Origin: Microdochium bolleyi
Lineage: Eukaryota > Ascomycota > Sordariomycetes > Xylariales > Microdochiaceae
Assembly (NCBI GenBank): GCA_001566295.1
Contig: KQ964248.1
Location: forward strand, 930,001 to 994,000
Length of the DNA stretch: 64,000 nt
Direction: 5' to 3'
In this document: positions 56,153-64,000 of the stretch, in pieces
Layout of the letters: each line of letters begins with the position of its first letter
How positions within the stretch are numbered: the stretch's first letter is position 1
Translations under genes and position numbers: made by a program
Notes under the pieces: generated by a model
Database searches by the model: none
Told to the model about the DNA's origin: nothing
Seen by the model: only the letters and a program-made list of their open reading frames with translations

Positions 56153-58780
56153 TTAGTTCGTGCCGCTGACAGCGAGCTTCATCAGGTGCTCCATGAAAGT
56201 CTGGAGCGAGACGTCATCGGTGAAGATGGTCTGAGCTGTCTGAGCACCAAGGCCTCCGTACGCGCCAGTAGTGTGCGTTGTCGAAGGGTTGAGCTTGGAC
56301 AGCAAGAAACGAGCTTGAGAGCCGCCCGCATCACAAACAATGAAGCGAGGCAGGGGGAAGCGATCGCCGATGAGATCCTATTTCGATAGTTAGCAAAAAC
56401 TCGCAGTCGGTAGTCTCACGTAATTAAACTTACTCTGGCATCCTCCTTTGGCTGCTCAAGGAGCGCAGCAAAGTTCTCGTAGCCCTCCTGCTCCTGGTAG
56501 CCTGCCTTGCGCCATTCGGCGACAGTCTCACCGTGGAAGATCAGGATGTGGAAGAAAGTGTCGAGAAGCAGGATGTGGGTCGGCTGGATGGACGTAGAGT
56601 CGAGGAGGACGGGCTGCCCGCCGTCTTGGTCAAAGGTGTACGAGTCGAGTGTCGGCTGGATCATGACAAGCGAGTTGCTGACATCTTCGTGGTTCAGGAC
56701 GTGGCGATAGAAAGCAGTCTCGTCGGGTGAGTTGTTGAAGACCTGGAGGAACTGGCTTCGTCGCAAGTGGAACATGAACTGCGGGTACAGCGTGAAGTTC
56801 TTCTCGAGCCTGAACGATGTCGGGTCGTCCTTGCGGTAGTCCGCAAATCTCGAGCAGAGCCGGATTAGCATGCGGTCGACCCATCTGAGGACGTCGGGTC
56901 CGTCATCCACCTCGGCCTTGAACACCGCAATCCTTGACATGAGCACCGCAGCCGCTTCCTGGTCGAAGGACTGGGCGATGGCAGGATCGCCGGTCGGGCC
57001 GCTGAGGTTCCGCGCAATCGTCGTCACTCTCAGGTGGAACTGCCCAGAAGAGTGCTGGTAGTAGGTCAGGAACTGGATCATGCCCTTTGCCGCGCCTTGA
57101 GGGTGGGCAGGGGCATTGCCCTGGCCGGCCATCTCGAAGTAGATACCATAGCTGGCGCTGGGATCAATGCCACACATCTTCCACGAGCAGGTGTTGCCGA
57201 TGCCGCACTCCGTCTCGCCGACCGATGTCGACTTCTTGTTGAGCGATACGGCGTGGCCAATGAGACCAGTGACCTTGAGCTCCTTGGTGGTCAAGACCTC
57301 GAGGACAGCGTTGAAGCCCATCATAAGATTGTCGTCGCCATCCTTCTCGAAGACACGGATGAAGGACTGCTTGAACATGGATGACGTAAAGCTGTCTGTC
57401 AGGATCATGTGGCCTCCAGTCGAGTTGCAGAGCCCCTTCATCTCCAACAGACCGACTTGGTCAAGACAACCGGCGAAGATATCTATTATGTGGCCGTTGT
57501 GAGCTGTCCTCTTGGCGAGAGCGTCGTAGAACTACATGATGTGTAAGCATAGAGCACCACCGCGACGAGGCTTCTCTGCAGCTTACCTTGAGCGCCTTCT
57601 TGTAATACTTGATGTTGTCACGGTCTATGTCGTGGTGAGAGCGAATTGGCTCTCTGAGCTCAGGACCAACGACCATGCCAGGTCCTTCGGTAGCAGCACC
57701 ACCGGCGAAGAGCATGATACGGCCACCGGCGTTCTGGAAGGACGTCTCGAGAAGACCAACGGCCACGCCAAGCGCAACACCAGTGCAGCGCAAGCTTCGC
57801 TTATCGCTAGCGACTGGCCAAGGATCCTTCTGCAGCTGCTCCAAGACCTTCGTAAGCTGGAACTCGCACTGCTGGACTGGCAGGAGGAACCGAGTCGCGG
57901 GGCCCATAGGCATGATAGGGCGGCCCTGCTGCTGGGGTTGTTGAGGCACGCCGGAGCGCATGGCGGGGTTGATGAGGCCGAGCATCTCCTGGACCTGCTT
58001 CGCAGAGTAGTCCTTGTTTCCTCGGAAGACGTAGGACTTGGCACATTCGGTGTAGCCGATCTCGTGGACTTGGGCCTACAAGCATTGACTGTCAGTACAG
58101 ATCCGATCATCGGGTGGCCTTGGATACCCACCATAGTGCCGTACGTGATGAGGCCGACTAGAGCGTTCTCGGGCAGCAGGCTCAAGCTCATGACGAGCGA
58201 CTCCTTGAGAGCCGCAAGACTGTCATCCTCTTGGCAAGCATCGACGACGTAGAGGAAGATCGGCGGGCTGGACGCCGGTCTCGACAGCCGGTACTCGATT
58301 GTGGTGTTGGAGGGGTGTAGCTCCGGGGGAATCGCATTCGCTGTGATGTCCTTGTAGTGTGGCGGGAGAGGGTTTCTCGACAAGCAGAAGGGACATATCC
58401 AGAGGCGTGCTCGTACGTCGACTTGGCTAGAGAACGCAGGAGGTCAGCATTGGACTGGAAGCCTCAAGAGCATCGCCGAGGGGTCGTACCAAAAGGGGTT
58501 CAGCACAGATCGGCATGGCTGTCGGCAGGTGACAGGCTCAAACTGCAGTATGGGTGTGTCGGGCTTCTCCTTGAGGGGTGTGTAGAGGGCACCAATGGGC
58601 GCGACGAGTCGTGAAGCTTCCTGTAGAGGAGTCAGTATCGAACGCGCGACAGCCGACCACGACAGCTCCGATGCCGAGACTGACCATGCGTGACGAGGGC
58701 CAGACGTTCCAGCTGAGCCGGACGCCATCGCGGTCCTCGACCTCGGACCAGCTGTCCTTGAGCGCCTCGTAGTCCGCCAT
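56153..58780 (-). CDS. SEC23: COPII coat subunit SEC23
   Basis: Six exons, complement(join(56153..56377,56434..57531,57587..58075,58132..58426,58490..58620,58685..58780)), encode 777 aa, close to the yeast protein. The five introns are 55-64 bp with good donors (GTCAGT, GTACGA, GTGGGT, GTAAGC, GTAAGT), and every join is in frame. Landmarks in order: DGVRLSWNVWPSSR at the N terminus; the zinc finger TCRQPCRSVLNPFC...WICPFC (Cys64, 68, 87, 90); the trunk (PIFLYVVDACQED, ALVGLITYGTM); GCLDQVGLLEMK and NSTGGHMILTDSF; and a gelsolin-like end with LIGDRFPLPRFIVCD. SEC23 pairs with SEC24, acts as the GAP for Sar1 and forms the inner COPII layer at ER exit sites. Confidence 0.97.
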
Positions 58781-61035
58781 TCTGTCCGTGATGCGAGGAA
58801 GAGCGGATGTAGGTGTTGTGTTGTTTGGGTGTCTGGAATCTAGCAAGGGGGTTGTCCAGACAGCTCGGCGACGACAGCTCCCAGGTCGTTGGTATGGTCC
58901 CGCAGTTGAAATGTGGCTTCTGTGTCCGGGAAGCTGGCAGTGACGACCAGCCACGACCAGTCCCTCGGAACCCCACCTTGAGGCAGCTGCGTGCCTGGCT
59001 GGCCACCTTTCACCACCAGCCCTGGGGGAAACACCTGCGCCACGACCCAGCATCTCAAAGACCCCCAGAAACGGCATCGGAGCTCCCGACTCTTTGTTGG
59101 CCGCTTGCGCGCTTCAACGTTCCACGTTCCACCTCCTGGTAATCCGCCGTTTGTGGATCACCAATTGAGTTCGACAGAACTGGACCATTGTTTCCCGTCG
59201 CATCAAACGGGCCAGGCTGGCCCCTTCCATGATAACCGGCTCAATTAATTGGTTGGACAAAGTCCATGGCCCAAGACCGTGAGGAATACCTCAGTTAGTG
59301 AGATATCGTGAAAAAGTAGGTCGTTCCCAGCTGGCTACTGGGGCGGCTGGGGCTTCATAGCACTGACTGGAGTAGCCGTGCTTCGCAACTAAATCCTCAT
59401 CTGTGGTCTATGCAGTCTCGTAAGAGAGCGGTGCTACGAGCATGGTATGCCATGGGGATGATCGTAAGTACGCTAGTACGCAGAGTACAACACGTGTGGG
59501 TAACTCGAGTAAGTATTTCCAGAACTAGTGGTTGATACTGCGCAAAGCACTCGATACGTGTCATTCAAAGGGGTGACACATTTGCTGGGAAACGTGATCC
59601 AGGGCATTGATGCCAGCGAGGCCCGTCTTCGATGTTGGCCTGACGTTGGTCTCCGGAACTCTGATCTGGACAGATCAGACGGTGTCGTTCAAGGTTCTGG
59701 GTGGTTTGCTCCTCCTGTACCTTCTTTAGTCACATGGTCGACCATGGCTTTCCTGAGACCAAGTAGCAATAAATGGTAGATCTGCAAGACTATCCTTGCT
59801 GTTGCACTTCTGGTAGGATTATCTGACCAGAAGAACGAATGCGCAGAAACAGATGACTTGACCCAAAGGTAGTGCCCGCCAAGCCAAGAACGTGATCTAA
59901 GGAGCTACTAGATACATCCTGCATCAAGGCATGAAACCAGTGCCGGGAAGCAGCTCCTCCATAATTCGAAAAGTTGGAAGCCGCCGGGGCATTTCCAAAC
60001 GTGCCATCGCGTCTTTGTCATTCCCGCGCGGCAAGTGCGAAGCTGTGACCCCTGACTTATCGACTTTATCTGCATGTCCCGCTAGCGTGCCACGATGCCG
60101 TCTCGGTCGTGTCTCCATCAGTGATAGACTGGAGCTGGCTGGCGCGAGAGGAGGGAGCCGCAGCGCTTGTGACAAAAGGAGCCGATGAGCTTGGTGGGGC
60201 AGCATATTTCTAAGACTGACAAATCAACAAAGAGTCCCGGTCGCATGCCAAGCTTCGAGTTTCTGGAGCCAATGGGTCGAATGCGGGTGGGGCTGCAGCC
60301 GTCGTGCGGTCCCGAGTGGCATCCCGGAAGGAACGCGGAAGCCCGCCGACCTACACCCGGAACGCTGCTTCTGGGTGCGAAGAAGCCACCGGTGAGATGC
60401 CCTGATATCTATTGTCAAAGGCAGGATATCACAAGCTATGTTGGCCTGGCCATGACGGTCAAAGCTGAAGAAGACCCCCGAAGGAGTATCTTATGCCCCG
60501 CCATAGCCGAACAAAACCCTTGTAACTGCCAAAGAGGTCGATGCCCGGGCACCGTTGCGTCACTGCGGCTTAAAGTTTCAGTCCGGACAAGCAAGCCCTT
60601 CAACACAAGCACCCATGGCTGGCACCCTATGATGCAACTCGGCAACAGCCATGACTCGCCCTTGGGTTAGGGAAGCCTCTTCCGGCTTCTGGCGTGATCC
60701 GCTGGCGCCAGGGGTCCCGTCTCTGCGATGTTCCGACCAGAGTCCGCCATTTTTCGCGACCCGTACGCATGCCTCCAGCCATTATTCAGCGCTCTGTCAG
60801 GTCCCGACCCCACCGCCCGCCGCCGGCGGGCCTGCATTACGAAGCGCTTTCTCATCAGGCCTGGACTGGCGATGCTGCCATCGCGACATGTGTGGATCTC
60901 GAGTCGCAATGCCCATGGGCTCTCTGGGCTGGACGGAGCAAGATAACTACTGCACCCCTCTCCCGATGGATCCCCCAGACCGCCGCATCCCTCGGCCGTA
61001 CCCCTCACAGACTTCCCAGGTATAAGTAGTTCACG
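58781..61035. other. Intergenic region between SEC23 and the nitroreductase gene
   Basis: About 2.25 kb between divergent genes, holding both promoters. A 161-codon ORF (60,185-60,670) has no motif or homologue I recognise. No repeats were noticed. Confidence 0.4.
61021..61026 (+). promoter_or_regulatory. TATAAG element close to the first nitroreductase ATG
   Basis: TATAAG lies only about 10 bp upstream of the ATG at 61,036 but about 145 bp upstream of the in-frame ATG at 61,171. If it is a working TATA box, the main transcript would start after the first ATG and translate from the second. Confidence 0.3.
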
Positions 61036-61863
61036 ATGGCCTCCAGATCTTTCGTCTCCAGAGTCCTTCCCTGCCTCTCCCGCAACAAACCAAACGCAGC
61101 AACAACCACAGCAGCACTTTCCAAGACTCCCGCCGCCCGAAACTCATCCACCTCCGCAACCACCGCCAAGATGTCTGCCCCCAACGCCCTCATCGAGCTC
61201 ATCAAGACTCGCCGCACCTACTATGCCCTGAACAAGGAGCTGCCCATCCCCAAGGCCCGCATCCAGGAGATTGTCCAGGAGGCCGTCCAGCACGTCCCCA
61301 CCTCGTTTAACTCGCAGTCCAACCGCGCCGTTATCCTCTTTGACGAGAACCACGACAAGCTCTGGGACATCACCACCGCCACCCTCAAGGCCATCGTCCC
61401 TGCCGAGTCCTGGGAGGGCACCGCTGGCCGCATGGCTGGCTTCAAGGCTGGTGCTGCCACTGTAAGTCACGCTCTCACTTTTTGGAGTCAGCCGAGATAA
61501 AGACCATCACTTGCTGACCAGTGTGCTCTTTTTTCCTCTCAACAGGTTCTCTTCTTCGAGGATCAGGACGTCGTCAAGGGCTTCCAGCAGAACATCCCCC
61601 TCTACGCTGAGAACTTCCCGATCTGGGCCACCCAGGGCGGCGCCATGCTGCAGCACACCGTCTGGAGCGCGCTCGAGATCGAGGGCCTCGGCGCCAACCT
61701 CCAGCACTACAACCCCCTGATCGACGCCGAGGTCGCCAAGACCTGGAACATCCCCACCAGCTGGAAGCTCAGCTCGCAGCTCGTCATCGGCGGCCGCGCC
61801 GGCGAGCCCGGCCCCAAGGAGTTCAAGCCCGTTGAGGAGAAGGTCAAGGTCTTCGGTGCTTAG
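61036..61863 (+). CDS. Nitroreductase-family oxidoreductase (Hbn1/Frm2-like)
   Basis: Two exons, join(61036..61461,61546..61863), encode 247 aa. The 84 bp intron (GTAAGT, pyrimidine tract, ACAG) joins ...FKAGAAT to VLFFEDQD. The body has the fungal nitroreductase pattern: LIKTRRTYYALNKELPIP, then VPTSFNSQSNRAVILF, an NFPIWATQGGAMLQHTVWSA segment and LGANLQHYNPLID. This flavin-dependent family includes yeast Hbn1 and Frm2, linked to oxidative stress and lipid signalling; the natural substrate is unsettled. The first 45 residues are basic, Ser/Thr/Ala-rich and lack acidic residues, like a mitochondrial presequence. The ATG at 61,171 (AAGATGTCT) would give 202 aa, closer to Hbn1/Frm2 length. Confidence 0.9.
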
Positions 61864-63414
61864 ATGCATGCATCTCACACGGCTGGGAGGCGGCAACCAC
61901 CGCGGGGAGAGGTGACCCAAATTAAGCGTGGCTGGGTCACCGAGTGAAGATGAGCAGAGGAGGAGAAAAGCCGAAGAGCATCAATTAGCAGTTGCATAGC
62001 GATACCAATAGAGTTCAATACCCGTACTGGCTATGGCAGGCGTCGCCAGAAAGCGAGATTGCGTTGAAGAGAGTGAGGGGTCGATACCGCTGTCCTGCAG
62101 CGAGCCAAGCACGTGGCGATGACAAATCTTCCGAGTTGGGTCAAGGTCAGGCGAACGCGAACCCCAACCCAACAACTGCCGAATCATGCAGCGCGAGGAT
62201 CAGGCACGCTTTTCAGCTGATGCATCCACCTGCAGGCGTCATTGCTGACAGGCATGCAGGCGCGGCCCTCAGCTGATACTTCCTCTGCCAACCAGCGATT
62301 TTGCTCTTCTTTGCCTCTCTGCTTTATTTGCCTGACCACAGCACGTTGCGATACTCGGCCACAATCATCTGATGATACCTGGTGACATCCGGAGTACTAT
62401 GTATGGCATGCTGGCACCTTGTCCCGCCTCGGAGCAAACCTGTGGGATGCCTGCCGCTAGTCAGCATGACGATCTGCGCAAACACTTCTGCCAACATGAG
62501 CAGCAACAAGGTGCATTCAGAGCCGCACGAAGTCGAGTGCGGCAGCGACCCCGCCTGCAAAGCGCCCGAAGCAAATAGTCTCGCCGGATCCTCGCGATAT
62601 TAATCTCGTATGATATAATAGCGGCCGTCGAGCTCTTGCCGGTTTCAGCCTACGGCCGTCGCGACGAAGAGCGACGATGAAACCCCGTTCCTGGCCGTCC
62701 TTCTAGCTTCTTCCCAGCACGGCCGCGCTTCTTGCCCAGGCTCATTGGCCGCTGCGAAATGAGGCGACGGTGCCATGGCGCGTGCGCCCCAACGGCGACG
62801 CAGCCTAGCGCAACACCAAGCCAGCTTCATCATGGTTTATCCTGTCCCTTCGGATGGTAGTGGGGTTCCCAGAAAAGCCCGGACCGGGCCAACACTTCCC
62901 AATCCAGGACCATCCCAACTTTCCGGCACTCTCGCGGAGCTCCGCTCGCTGCGGCCTGACGAGTTCCCAAGCTCACACGAGCAGGCCCGGCGGGTGACGG
63001 GGCTCTCGCTCTCATCAGTCTGCCTCTGTTAGTGACCAGCGTTCCCGGTCATGTGGACTCAACCTCTAGTGCCCGCATCCATGGCGCCGGCGGCGCGTGG
63101 TCGCTCTTGCGTCCAACACACGGGCACTTGCTTGCTCCTTCCGTGACACAGCAAGCACGCTGCGCGCCGCGTCTTCGTCTTCGTCGTTCGTCCTCTGACT
63201 TGACGAAAAAAGAAACGAGGAAGAATGGGAGAATGACCATCGCCTCTCTCCTCCTACCTCAAGACGAGGTCATGCTGCCACTCCTTCATGTATAAACAAA
63301 CCACTTCCCGCGCCCCTGGCCCTTTGACACTCTGGATGGCCTCTCTCGGTCTTTGCTGCTACACACTGCTGCAATTGCTATCATGACACATCCTGTCGCA
63401 ATCGCAGAGTCTTC
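61864..63414. other. Intergenic region upstream of the right-edge gene
   Basis: About 1.55 kb containing the nitroreductase 3' flank and the promoter of the right-edge gene. Short ORFs (such as 62,775-63,032) have no supporting features. Confidence 0.4.
63291..63297 (+). promoter_or_regulatory. TATA box of the right-edge gene
   Basis: TATAAAC is followed by a pyrimidine-rich leader, 124 bp upstream of the in-frame ATG at 63,415. Confidence 0.45.
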
Positions 63415-64000
63415 ATGTTGTCATCACAGCCATCACGCAGGAGGAGGGACATGAGGCGACGAGGCGGCATCGAGGACCTCAGGTCTTCTTACACTTACAG
63501 CCACCCCGTTGGCCCGGCATTTGCCCTACGTCTTCCTATCCCGCAGCATACTTCACCCTTCTCAAGCACCACTGAAACCACCGCAACAATCCCATCTGAC
63601 GACTATGCGCCACGCTGGAGGAAGCGGTCATCAAGTCGCGAGAGAGGAGGAGGTGGAGGAGCAGCTCGCTACGGCCACGGCCACGGCCACCAGTACGGCG
63701 ACAACAACCCGCCGTGGTTCGCGAGCGTCTGCGTCCAGACGGTCGACCAGATCCAGGAGGCCGCCATGGAGAGCTTTCCGGGCAGGCGCGCAAGCCGGTG
63801 GTCGCACAGGACGGCCCTAATCGTGCCGGATCTTAGCACCGAAGTCGCCCGCAGCGTCTCCTGGCGGTCCGCGGGCCCGCTGATCGTGTGCTTCCGGGTG
63901 CGCCGGTACGACTACGACGCGGATCTGCGGTTCGACGATGCGGTTGCGTGGCGCAGGATCCGGCAGCTGGCGGCGGAGAAGGGCGCCGACGGTGTTGAGA
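63415..64000 (+). CDS. Unidentified gene, 3' truncated by the window end
   Basis: An open frame runs from an ATG at 63,415 (next in-frame ATG 63,451) to the last base without a stop, giving at least 195 residues. Residues 1-80 are basic and Ser/Arg-rich, followed by a Gly/His stretch (RYGHGHGHQYGDNN). After about residue 100 the sequence looks ordered, with WFASVCVQTVDQIQEAAM, TALIVPDLSTEVARSV and PLIVCFRVRRYDYDAD. High GC at third positions and a well-placed TATA box support coding. I do not recognise the domain; an upstream intron or another start cannot be excluded. Confidence 0.5.
   Translation, partial: MLSSQPSRRRRDMRRRGGIEDLRSSYTYSHPVGPAFALRLPIPQHTSPFSSTTETTATIPSDDYAPRWRKRSSSRERGGGGGAARYGHGHGHQYGDNNPPWFASVCVQTVDQIQEAAMESFPGRRASRWSHRTALIVPDLSTEVARSVSWRSAGPLIVCFRVRRYDYDADLRFDDAVAWRRIRQLAAEKGADGVE

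Noticed and set aside
60185..60670. 161-codon ORF with a real ATG between SEC23 and the nitroreductase
   Set aside because: Length is within chance expectation and no recognisable motif was found. It may merit a transcript check, but it does not support a feature.
1..64000. Secondary-metabolite cluster, transposon, CRISPR array or RIP-degraded block
   Set aside because: No PKS, NRPS, transposase or reverse-transcriptase motifs, no spaced direct-repeat array and no extended TpA-rich island were seen in reading both strands.

Overview
The window looks like nuclear chromosomal DNA from a filamentous ascomycete (Pezizomycotina, probably a Sordariomycete). Several things point that way. Introns are short (about 55-157 bp), with GTAAGT/GTATGT/GTGAGT-type donors and CTAAC/CTGAC-like branch sites. 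Base composition is GC-rich. Genes lie on both strands without operons. The gene set includes an FlbD-type R2R3 Myb regulator and an O-GlcNAc-transferase homologue that budding and fission yeast lack. The species cannot be named from this sequence alone.

Left arm (1-8.3 kb): the 3' part of a Sec7-PH Arf exchange factor, convergent with SRP72, then an NCBP3-type cap-binding subunit on the minus strand. From 9 to 19 kb come a conserved-looking fungal protein with a Cys/His cluster, an orphan exon-like fragment, a GFA/CENP-V family zinc protein and two spliced genes of unknown function. There is also one unusually long ORF (11,713-13,182) of uncertain status.

Centre (18.9-45.6 kb): almost 27 kb in which the only convincing gene is the flbD homologue (27,394-28,332). 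Its flanks, about 8.5 and 17.3 kb, hold microsatellites, homopolymer runs and pyrimidine- or CA-rich tracts, but no ORF set that can be assembled into a protein.

Right arm (45.6-64 kb): a large O-GlcNAc-transferase homologue (OGT/GT41), ribosomal protein uL11 (RPL12), the COPII coat subunit SEC23, a nitroreductase-family gene with two possible starts, and the 5' part of an unidentified gene that runs off the window.

Most recognisable genes are core eukaryotic functions in protein production and secretion: signal recognition, ribosome, COPII, Arf activation and cap binding. They are transcribed separately, so the grouping implies no shared regulation. Exon joins were derived by hand from splice signals, reading-frame continuity and family landmarks. 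No database search was possible. No CRISPR array, transposon, rRNA or convincing tRNA was seen.
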